The notes below the pieces were generated by a model, which saw only the letters and a list, made by a program, of their open reading frames with translations, had not been told where the DNA came from and ran no database searches. Position numbers and translations under genes: made by a program. From the NCBI GenBank assembly GCA_023430725.1, contig JAEYZD010000105.1, positions 1 to 5,020 of the forward strand: a stretch of DNA of 5,020 bases. Reading direction: 5' to 3'. The stretch's first letter is position 1; every line of letters starts with the position of its first letter. This stretch comes from Bacteroidota bacterium (lineage in GTDB: Bacteria; Bacteroidota; Bacteroidia; Bacteroidales; VadinHA17). This document shows positions 1-5,020 of this stretch, piece by piece.

Positions 1-632
1 GGATTGTACACCAGGTCGAACAGCAGTTGTCCCTCCCTCAGGCAGCTATAGTCTATCGGCGGCATTGTTTCAACGGCAGGGAACGTCCCGAGCGGCGTGG
101 TATTGACAATCACTCCCGCCTCGCTTACCAGGTGGCCGGGCAGCTCGTCATATGAATAGCCGCCCCTCACAGGCTGCCGGGAGACAGGTATTGGTATAAT
201 ATTCAGATCTATAAGAGTATGCATCACACTCTTCGAGGCGCCGCCGGTACCAAGTACGAGGGCTGTTTCGGGCAGGGTCATGAGGTTGGCAAGGAGCACC
301 TCCCTGAAGGCCGGTGCATCGGTGTTGTATCCCGCGAGCCAGCGCCTCCCTTCGCGTTGCGTCACCCTTACAGTATTCACTGCTCCGATCTCTGCCGCAA
401 CCGGTTCGATCTCATCAAGGTAATCGATGACCTTCACCTTCCATGGAATTGTCACATTGAAACCGCACAGGTCAGGCTCACGATCAAGCAGGTCGGGCAG
501 CATCTCTATATCAGGAAGTTCAAACTTCCTGTAGAGACAATCAGGGAGATTCTCCCTTTCGAATTTTTCAGTGAAATGTTTCTGAGAGAATGAATGGCCC
601 AGCGGAAATCCTATGATTCCGAATAGCTTCAT
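1..632 (-). CDS. aroE: Shikimate dehydrogenase AroE (3' end missing at window edge)
   Basis: This enzyme reduces 3-dehydroshikimate to shikimate with NADPH, the fourth step of the cytosolic chorismate pathway. Translating from ATG 632-630 gives 210 complete codons before the left edge; full proteins are usually about 250-280 residues, so the C-terminal helices are missing. Family motifs appear in order: GHS at 12-14 and S16 (shikimate binding), NVTIPWK at 59-65 with catalytic K65, GAVNTV at 83-88, and GYNTD at 101-105 with catalytic D105. The dinucleotide-binding turn LGTGGASKS lies at 127-135, followed by SR at 151-152 and R156, where NADP-specific members bind the 2'-phosphate. NTTPLG at 177-182 and DLVYNP at the edge complete the set. 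Its ATG overlaps the TGA of the ComA-like gene by ATGA (629-632), which indicates translational coupling and fixes the start. No key residue is missing in the visible part, so the identification is firm. Confidence 0.96.
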   Translation of the reverse strand, partial: MKLFGIIGFPLGHSFSQKHFTEKFERENLPDCLYRKFELPDIEMLPDLLDREPDLCGFNVTIPWKVKVIDYLDEIEPVAAEIGAVNTVRVTQREGRRWLAGYNTDAPAFREVLLANLMTLPETALVLGTGGASKSVMHTLIDLNIIPIPVSRQPVRGGYSYDELPGHLVSEAGVIVNTTPLGTFPAVETMPPIDYSCLREGQLLFDLVYN

Positions 633-1408
633 TTCATGTTTTCAGGAAGGAAGCTGAAGAAGGTGTCGCTTCTCAGTCCCAGTCTCAGTGATTCCAGCGC
701 TATGATCTCGTTAGGCGCAATATTTCCCAGGTTGACATTGGCTCCGAAGTTTGTGATGAACCATGCCTGCTGCTGCTTGAGCGGGGCTTCCCACAGGACG
801 TTTTCAAATCCTATCTCCCTGGATATTGTGTTAATGAGCCCCAGGTTAACCGATCCGTCATCGTTGTAAATGCCGATGGTTCCTGATTCGCGAGCCTCCG
901 CAATGACTTTCACGGACCCGGCATCAAGCTCAGCCTTCATCATCTCAACCCACTGGTCAGGCGTGAAGACAATGTTTTTCTTTTTCGAACCTACCTCCGA
1001 GACAACGGTGAAATCCTTCGACAGTTTCCGGATATATTCAAGCTTTTCGCTGTGCTCGAATTCATATGATCCGTCAGAGACCTCAACCATCGTGACGCCG
1101 GATTCCTTAAGCAGCCTTACGTATTCCCCGAAAAGGCCCCTGATTATGAACGCCTCGAAGAGCGTACCCCCGAGGTAAACTGTCATGCCTGCCTCGTGGT
1201 AGAGCTTTATCTTCCTGTCGACACCAGGTGTGATCACGGATGTCCCGAAACCCAGCTTGACAAAGTCGACATACTCACTGCCGACAGATGCAAAGTCTTC
1301 TGCCTCCCTGATACTCAGCCCCTTGTCCATTACCATGGTAAGGCCATCCTTCCTTGGTTTGGCCGGTCTTTCGGGAATATGTGTCAGCAGTTTTCTGGCT
1401 TCTTTCAT
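629..1408 (-). CDS. comA: Phosphosulfolactate synthase-like protein (ComA family)
   Basis: The 259-residue protein matches the (2R)-phospho-3-sulfolactate synthase family in length and motifs. In methanogens this TIM-barrel enzyme adds sulfite to phosphoenolpyruvate as the first step of coenzyme M synthesis. Visible conserved blocks are GLTMVMDKG at 22-30, DFVKLGFGTS at 48-57, YLGGTLFE at 78-85, EVSDGS at 109-114, EVGSKK at 138-143, EARESG at 171-176, WEAPLKQQQAWFI at 206-218 and GANVNLGNI at 222-230. These are successive strand ends of the barrel, carrying the Lys, Glu and Arg residues expected to bind PEP and sulfite. There is no signal peptide. It starts 3 nt after the TPR stop codon and overlaps aroE by 4 nt. 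No ComB phosphatase, dehydrogenase or decarboxylase partner is visible, so the product's use is unknown; sulfolactate or a sulfonolipid precursor are guesses. The symbol refers to coenzyme M synthesis, not to the competence regulator of the same name. Family call is firm, exact activity less so. Confidence 0.88.
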   Translation of the reverse strand: MKEARKLLTHIPERPAKPRKDGLTMVMDKGLSIREAEDFASVGSEYVDFVKLGFGTSVITPGVDRKIKLYHEAGMTVYLGGTLFEAFIIRGLFGEYVRLLKESGVTMVEVSDGSYEFEHSEKLEYIRKLSKDFTVVSEVGSKKKNIVFTPDQWVEMMKAELDAGSVKVIAEARESGTIGIYNDDGSVNLGLINTISREIGFENVLWEAPLKQQQAWFITNFGANVNLGNIAPNEIIALESLRLGLRSDTFFSFLPENMK

Positions 1409-1411
1409 ATC

Positions 1412-2818
1412 TTAGTTTGTTTTCCTGAAGAGTCGTCTCATGGCGTTTGTCAGCTTCTCCTCCGGAAGCAGAAGAGCGTATTCCTCGAGCACCTCGTTAT
1501 CGAGCCTTACGGCTTTGATCAGGTTGCGTGCAGCTTCGGGAAGGTTGCCGGAATGCAGGTAGGCTGACGCCAGCAGGTAAAATATACCGGGCAGTTCACC
1601 GCTTACTTTTGCGGCATTTTTGAGGAGGCGGATTGCCACATTGTATCTGCCACTGAGCATCACAACGATGCCGATCTCGATCCATGCCTCGTCATAATAA
1701 CCGTCAAGCGAGATAGCCTCAATCCAGCATCTGACAGCTTCGCGGTAGTTGCCGATTAGGCCCTGGGCCTTGCCGAGGGAGAACCAGTAGTCAGGATTCT
1801 CCGGATCAATCTCGATGGCTTTCTTCAGAGGGTTGATACTCTCAGCCGGACGTCCCCTTGAAAGCGAAAGAAGGCCCAGACCGTACCATGGATCCGGGAA
1901 ATCGGGTGTTATGTCAATGGCTTCGGTGTAATACTTGCGTGCCATTGCCTCATCGCCGGTCTTGTCATAGCACTCTGCGAGGTATGTTAGACCTTCCAGG
2001 CTGTCCGGCTCCTCTTCCACGAACTGGCGGTATACATCCATTGCCTCGCTGTATCTCTCGAGGTTACTGAGGATGTTTGCCTTGTTGAAAAGGGCGAATG
2101 TGTTTTCCGGGTTCAGGGCAAGTGCGTAGTCATATGCTTCGATGGACTTACCGTATTCGCCTGTTTTATTGTAGATTATACCCAGGTTGTACCATGCACT
2201 GTCGGACCATGGGTCCTCGTCGAGGTACATTGTGTAGAATTTTATGCTGGTTTTATGATCGCCCTTTTTGTCATATGCATAGGCCAGGTCATAGAGGTGA
2301 GCCACAAAATCGGGTTCCAGATCGGCCAGCCTGTGCAGGTAAGGGATCATCTCCTCGTGGTAGTTGAGGTTCTGAAGCACTGAGGTGATGCTGTAAAGGA
2401 TTGTTTCCGGCTCTTCGGAGTCGGTTTCAAGTGCAAGGTCGAATACGCGTCGGGCACCGGCAATATCACCCAGCATCGCGAGGGCTGTAGCCTTGCACAG
2501 GTATATGTCGCAATTCCCGGGCTCGATGCTCTCCAGTCTTTTTGCTATTGTAAGAGCCTCGGTGGCCCTCCCTTTTTCGAGAAGCACCCGGGCTTTCCTG
2601 ATGAGTATCGGAACCGAATTGGGATGAAGTTCACATGCCAGCGATGTAGCCTCAAAGGCATGCACCGGGTTGTTTCCTTCCAGGTAATAATCTATAATTG
2701 CCTCAAATTCAATGACGTCGAAATAACAGGTCTCCTTGTTCTTCCGCATTTTCTCAAACCGGAGAATCACCTCTTCCACCTCACTGTCGTGCACAAAACC
2801 GTATTTCTCTTCTTCCAT
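1412..2818 (-). CDS. Soluble tetratricopeptide repeat (TPR) protein
   Basis: This 468-residue acidic protein consists almost entirely of TPR units of about 34 residues. After an N-terminal segment of about 33 residues rich in Glu and Lys, roughly a dozen repeats can be traced, beginning near residues 34, 68, 103, 138, 171, 207, 241, 275, 309, 343, 377 and 411. The best are WYNLGIIYNKTGEYGKSIEA (209-228), the unit at 311-340 with WYGLG, and the one at 345-374 with WFSLGK; each ends in the typical turn, for example ALNPEN or EIDPEN. There is no signal peptide or membrane segment, so it is probably cytoplasmic, acting as a superhelical protein-binding scaffold. No catalytic domain is present. 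It is the first gene of the operon and ends 3 nt before the ComA-like gene. The start is ATG 2818-2816, preceded by a purine run (CAGGGGAG) too close to be a well-spaced Shine-Dalgarno. The partner is unknown. Confidence 0.92.
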   Translation of the reverse strand: MEEEKYGFVHDSEVEEVILRFEKMRKNKETCYFDVIEFEAIIDYYLEGNNPVHAFEATSLACELHPNSVPILIRKARVLLEKGRATEALTIAKRLESIEPGNCDIYLCKATALAMLGDIAGARRVFDLALETDSEEPETILYSITSVLQNLNYHEEMIPYLHRLADLEPDFVAHLYDLAYAYDKKGDHKTSIKFYTMYLDEDPWSDSAWYNLGIIYNKTGEYGKSIEAYDYALALNPENTFALFNKANILSNLERYSEAMDVYRQFVEEEPDSLEGLTYLAECYDKTGDEAMARKYYTEAIDITPDFPDPWYGLGLLSLSRGRPAESINPLKKAIEIDPENPDYWFSLGKAQGLIGNYREAVRCWIEAISLDGYYDEAWIEIGIVVMLSGRYNVAIRLLKNAAKVSGELPGIFYLLASAYLHSGNLPEAARNLIKAVRLDNEVLEEYALLLPEEKLTNAMRRLFRKTN

Positions 2819-2838
2819 CTCCCCTGAAAAATATTCTG

Positions 2839-2846
2839 CAAATGTA
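2839..2846 (-). promoter_or_regulatory. Candidate -7 promoter element of the TPR operon
   Basis: Read on the minus strand these bases are TACATTTG, a full match to the Bacteroidota -7 consensus TAnnTTTG. It ends 20 nt before the TPR start codon, which would give a leader of only about 14 nt. The expected -33 TTG/TTTG element about 20 nt upstream is not present, so this is half of a promoter at best. It is nevertheless the only such match I found on either strand of this intergenic region. Confidence 0.4.
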
Positions 2847-2988
2847 ACATATTAATGGTTCGGTCGACGCAGGCCATATATCAATTATCAACAGAGGGCT
2901 GTTTTTATAAACATGATAAACAGGGCTTTGTAAATTATTTTTAATGGCAACGCAACCTTCCGGCAACAGATTTCATCTTACAATTGAG

Positions 2989-3077
2989 TTCAGAAGCTTA
3001 CCCTCAAACCAAATATTACCCTAGAATTAACCTGAATTCTACCTTCTGAAAGCCGGGCCTCACAGCCCGGTTTTTTT
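2989..3077 (+). other. Candidate structured RNA: nested stems ending in a terminator
   Basis: Read as plus-strand RNA, TTCAGAAG at 2989-2996 pairs perfectly over 8 bp with CTTCTGAA at 3043-3050. Inside it, TAGAATT at 3022-3028 pairs perfectly over 7 bp with AATTCTA at 3035-3041 around a 6-nt loop (AACCTG). The strand between the stems (2997-3021) is unpaired and rich in A and C. Three bases after the outer stem a GC-rich terminator hairpin begins. Compact nested stems followed by a terminator are the shape of either a small RNA 3' end or a leader that controls readthrough into the lipoprotein gene 52 nt downstream. I recognise no known RNA family. The pairing is seen directly; an RNA role is inferred. 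Confidence 0.35.
3049..3077 (+). terminator. Rho-independent terminator on the plus strand
   Basis: CCGGGC at 3053-3058 pairs with GCCCGG at 3065-3070 across a 6-nt loop (CTCACA). It is followed at once by seven T residues (3071-3077). A-U and G-U pairs from 3049-3052 to 3071-3074 can lengthen the stem. The T-tract lies only on the plus-strand side, so it stops rightward transcription and does not serve the leftward TPR operon. No supported plus-strand gene lies upstream in the window, so the transcript it ends is unassigned; it may act as an attenuator for the lipoprotein gene. Confidence 0.85.
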
Positions 3078-3129
3078 ACAGCCTGAATATTAAACAGTCC
3101 TCCAGCTCGTTATCTAATAAACGACTGTC

Positions 3130-4128
3130 ATGTCAAACAGCAGGTTAACCTTTTTACTTACAGTCTTTTGTATTGTGACAGCCCTTTCAGGCTGCCGTGA
3201 AGAGCCTCTCAAGATCAATTATGAGCTGGGAGTTTTCCCGGATTCCGTAATGGCCCTGGACGGGCTCAATACCCAGTGGGACGACTACAACATGGATATA
3301 GAGGCGGCCCGGATAACTGCCTCGCGCCAGGTTGTATTCTCATCAAACAGGAAGAGTTCCGGCGGTGAGTTTGATCTTGTGAGCGGAACGGTGGGGTATA
3401 CTTTCGGTCAGACGACAGGATATTTCAGCATGTATTCAGATATGACCTCCGACAGCTTTGTTGAGGGGCTCCTCCCGTTATTCAATACCGGTGGTGACGA
3501 GTTCGGGCCGTTAAGGTTCTTCAACGGCAGTAACGGTCTGGAATATATGGCAGCAGCCACTGAGACATCCGCGAACGGGCTGGATATTGTCTATACCAGC
3601 TATATACCGGTATACTCAAATCCGCCTGCTTTTGAGGCTCCGGTGCCGGTGAGCCTGCTCAACAGCTCCTCTGATGATGCCTACCTTTCCCTTGGAACAA
3701 CCGGTGATACAGCCTGGTTCTGTTCAGACCGTGGCGGCAATTTTGATATTTACGCCACTGTCAGACCATGGCAGCTTGATATGGATGAGTGGTTCACTTC
3801 AGAGCCTGTCACTCCTGCTGTTGTTGACAGCATAAATACCGGATCAGATGAGAAGTGTCCCTTTGTTAGGGGAAGATACATGCTTTTCGCATCTGACATG
3901 TCCGGGGGTTACGGCGGCTTTGACCTTTACTGTTCGGTATTCAGGAATGGCAAATGGAGTTCGCCTGTCAACCTGGGACCGGATATCAACTCAGAGGCGA
4001 ATGAATACAGACCGGTCCTCGGAGTGGATCTGCTGTTTGAGAACCATTTCCTGATCTTTTCCTCTGACCGGCCGGGCGGTAAGGGAGGTTATGACTTATA
4101 TCTCACAGGAATAACCCTTCCGCTTTAG
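3130..4128 (+). CDS. PD40-type beta-propeller lipoprotein of unknown function
   Basis: The 332-residue protein begins with a lipoprotein signal: hydrophobic residues 6-19, then the lipobox LSGC with the lipidated cysteine at 22. The mature part reads CREEP, and a charged or acidic stretch just after the cysteine is known in Bacteroidota to favour display on the cell surface; applying that here is inference. The rest is a series of PD40/WD40-like units. Each opens with a motif of the form N-(S/T)-x-x-(D/N)-(D/E) (at N47, N119, N178, N236, N287), and most close with a strand such as FSSNRKSSGGEFDL (70-83), CSDRGGNFDIYA (198-209), FASDMSGGYGGFDLY (253-267) or FSSDRPGGKGGYDLY (310-324). The second unit is the most degenerate. 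In larger Bacteroidota proteins such propellers come with TPR and OmpA domains that bind peptidoglycan; here neither is present. The start gives an intact signal peptide, with no Shine-Dalgarno before it. Binding partner or substrate cannot be read from the sequence. Confidence 0.9.
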   Translation: MSNSRLTFLLTVFCIVTALSGCREEPLKINYELGVFPDSVMALDGLNTQWDDYNMDIEAARITASRQVVFSSNRKSSGGEFDLVSGTVGYTFGQTTGYFSMYSDMTSDSFVEGLLPLFNTGGDEFGPLRFFNGSNGLEYMAAATETSANGLDIVYTSYIPVYSNPPAFEAPVPVSLLNSSSDDAYLSLGTTGDTAWFCSDRGGNFDIYATVRPWQLDMDEWFTSEPVTPAVVDSINTGSDEKCPFVRGRYMLFASDMSGGYGGFDLYCSVFRNGKWSSPVNLGPDINSEANEYRPVLGVDLLFENHFLIFSSDRPGGKGGYDLYLTGITLPL

Positions 4129-4130
4129 AT

Positions 4131-4159
4131 TGCAGGTCATTATTTATTACAGGCCTGCA
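4131..4159. other. Weak hairpin at the convergent gene ends
   Basis: TGCAGGTC at 4131-4138 can pair with GGCCTGCA at 4152-4159 (one G-T wobble) around a 13-nt AT-rich loop. It spans the 11-nt gap between the lipoprotein and folD stop codons and reaches into the folD 3' end. No T-tract follows on either strand, so it is not a standard intrinsic terminator. It could still help stop transcription from both sides. Confidence 0.25.
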
Positions 4160-5006
4160 GCGTATTGAGCAACAGTGACACCCTGGTCATCGGCCCAACA
4201 CCTCCGGGCACCGGGGTGATGAACGAGCAGCGTGGCGCCACGTTTTCAAAATCAACATCGCCTTTAAGTCTCCATCCTGCCTTGGTTTCAGGGGCATCAA
4301 CACGTGTTGTTCCCACATCGATTACCACTGCACCCTCCTTTATCATATCGGCTGTGATAAAGCCTGGCCGGCCGATGGCGGCAATGACTATATCTGCTCT
4401 TCTGACCGTATCTGCAATGTTTCGCGTACGGCTGTGAACAACTGTCACAGTGGCATCAGCCCCCTTCTGTGACATCAGGATGCTCACCGGGCGTCCCACG
4501 ATGTTGCTGCGTCCTACAACGACGCACTCCGCACCCTTCAGCGGGATGTTGTACCGTTTAAGCAGTTCCATGATTCCTGCCGGTGTTGCCGACACGAAGG
4601 AGGGTAATCCTGCAGCCATCCGGCCCACATTGACTGGATGGAATCCGTCGACATCCTTTTCAGGTGCGATTGTCTCTATGACCCTGCTCTCCCGGATATG
4701 GTCAGGCAGCGGGAGCTGGACGATCAGGCCGTCGAGGTCCGGGTCCTGGTTGAGTTCGCGGACCTTTGAGAGGAGTTCTTCCTCGGTGACCGTTGAAGGC
4801 ATCCTGAGAAGTGTTGACCTGAATCCAACCTCTTCGCAGTCTTTTACCTTGTGTGAGACGTAGGTCTCGCTACCGCCGTCATTGCCGACGAGTATTGCCG
4901 CAAGGTGGGGAACCCGTTCTCCGCGGGCCCTGATCTCAGCCACCGCGGCGGCAATCTCGCCACGGATAACGGCTGCAGTCTGTTTTCCGTCAATGATCTG
5001 ATACAT
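4140..5006 (-). CDS. folD: Bifunctional methylenetetrahydrofolate dehydrogenase / cyclohydrolase FolD
   Basis: FolD interconverts 5,10-methylene-, 5,10-methenyl- and 10-formyl-tetrahydrofolate in the cytosol, linking serine-derived one-carbon units to purine and formyl-methionine synthesis. The 288-residue length is typical. The N-terminal catalytic domain carries SETYVSHKVKDCEEVG at 46-61, with Y49 and the catalytic lysine K53, then GLIVQLPLP at 93-101 with Q97, and PEKDVDGFHPVNVGR at 115-129 with D120. These correspond to the Tyr, Lys, Gln and Asp of the known active site. The nucleotide-binding domain shows VVVGRSNIVGRPVS at 162-175 and HSRT at 191-194, then DVGTTR at 230-235, GDVDF at 249-253 and the signature PVPGGVGPMT at 265-274. 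All key residues are intact. ATG 5006-5004 gives the usual N-terminus (MYQIIDGK). Only 14 nt of upstream sequence are visible, so its promoter or upstream operon partner lies outside. It converges on the lipoprotein gene. Confidence 0.98.
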   Translation of the reverse strand: MYQIIDGKQTAAVIRGEIAAAVAEIRARGERVPHLAAILVGNDGGSETYVSHKVKDCEEVGFRSTLLRMPSTVTEEELLSKVRELNQDPDLDGLIVQLPLPDHIRESRVIETIAPEKDVDGFHPVNVGRMAAGLPSFVSATPAGIMELLKRYNIPLKGAECVVVGRSNIVGRPVSILMSQKGADATVTVVHSRTRNIADTVRRADIVIAAIGRPGFITADMIKEGAVVIDVGTTRVDAPETKAGWRLKGDVDFENVAPRCSFITPVPGGVGPMTRVSLLLNTLQACNK

Positions 5007-5020
5007 GGTTGTTCTGGGTT

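Larger units (their letters stand above)
2819..3129. other. 311-nt intergenic region between divergent genes
   Basis: This stretch is clearly richer in A and T than the flanking genes. It contains the presumed start region of the minus-strand TPR operon at its left end, a short palindrome near 2900-2913, nested inverted repeats at 2989-3050, and a plus-strand intrinsic terminator at 3049-3077. After the terminator, 52 nt remain before the lipoprotein ATG, and I find no TAnnTTTG promoter element there. No tRNA-like or known riboswitch core is recognisable by eye. Two tiny plus-strand ORFs (2855-2944 and 2944-3024) are open but lack coding support. Confidence 0.8.

Noticed and set aside
219..593. 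124-codon plus-strand ORF opposite aroE
   Set aside because: The opposite strand encodes AroE with every catalytic motif intact; this ORF resembles no protein and has no start signal.
2781..2966. 61-codon minus-strand ORF overlapping the TPR start
   Set aside because: It is in a different frame from the TPR gene, runs across the presumed promoter and the AT-rich intergenic DNA, and has no ribosome-binding site or recognisable domain.
3071..3129. TTTACA at 3075-3080 as a sigma-70 -35 box for the lipoprotein gene
   Set aside because: No -10-like hexamer lies 16-18 nt downstream, the match overlaps the terminator T-tract, and Bacteroidota promoters generally follow a different consensus.
3848..4054. 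68-codon plus-strand ORF inside the lipoprotein gene
   Set aside because: It is an alternate frame of a well-supported propeller-coding region, with no independent evidence.
4165..4863. Two long plus-strand ORFs (4165-4437 and 4450-4863) antisense to folD
   Set aside because: They lie wholly within a fully motif-matched folD, have low-complexity Ser/Pro/Thr-rich translations, and match no family I know; they are shadows of the folD reading frame.
1..5020. A new defence, mobile or biosynthetic system, as hinted
   Set aside because: All protein genes fall into known families with housekeeping or common accessory roles. I see no transposase, integrase, nuclease, toxin-antitoxin pair, CRISPR repeats or terminal inverted repeats. 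The only unexplained structure is the intergenic RNA-like element.

Overview
The window looks like chromosomal DNA of a member of the Bacteroidota (Bacteroidales or Marinilabiliales type). The reasons are a lipoprotein with PD40-type beta-propeller repeats, a TPR / phosphosulfolactate-synthase-like / shikimate dehydrogenase gene run, start sites mostly lacking Shine-Dalgarno sequences, and one TAnnTTTG-type -7 promoter element. This assignment is inferred from gene content, not from a marker gene.

Layout. From 1 to 2818 there is a minus-strand operon read from right to left: a 468-residue soluble TPR protein (1412-2818), a ComA-family phosphosulfolactate synthase-like TIM barrel (629-1408), and shikimate dehydrogenase AroE, cut by the left edge (1-632). 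The first two genes are 3 nt apart, and the second and third overlap as ATGA, so the three are almost certainly co-transcribed. From 2819 to 3129 is a 311-nt AT-rich intergenic region between divergent genes. It holds a candidate promoter for the operon and, on the plus strand, two nested perfect inverted repeats directly followed by a strong intrinsic terminator that has no annotated gene before it. From 3130 to 4128 a plus-strand gene encodes a lipoprotein made of about five PD40-like propeller units. From 4140 to 5006 the minus strand carries folD, convergent with the lipoprotein gene and separated from it by 11 nt.

How the genes relate. AroE (chorismate pathway) and FolD (one-carbon folate metabolism) are housekeeping enzymes. 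The ComA-like enzyme would join sulfite to phosphoenolpyruvate if it keeps the family activity. PEP is also an input of the shikimate pathway, but no later sulfolactate or coenzyme M gene is present here. The TPR protein is probably a protein-interaction scaffold of unknown partner. The lipoprotein probably sits in the outer membrane and looks independent of the operon.

I see no mobile element, CRISPR array, tRNA, rRNA or defence system. The least explained part is the structured, terminator-bearing segment at 2989-3077, which could be a small RNA or a transcription-attenuating leader of the lipoprotein gene.
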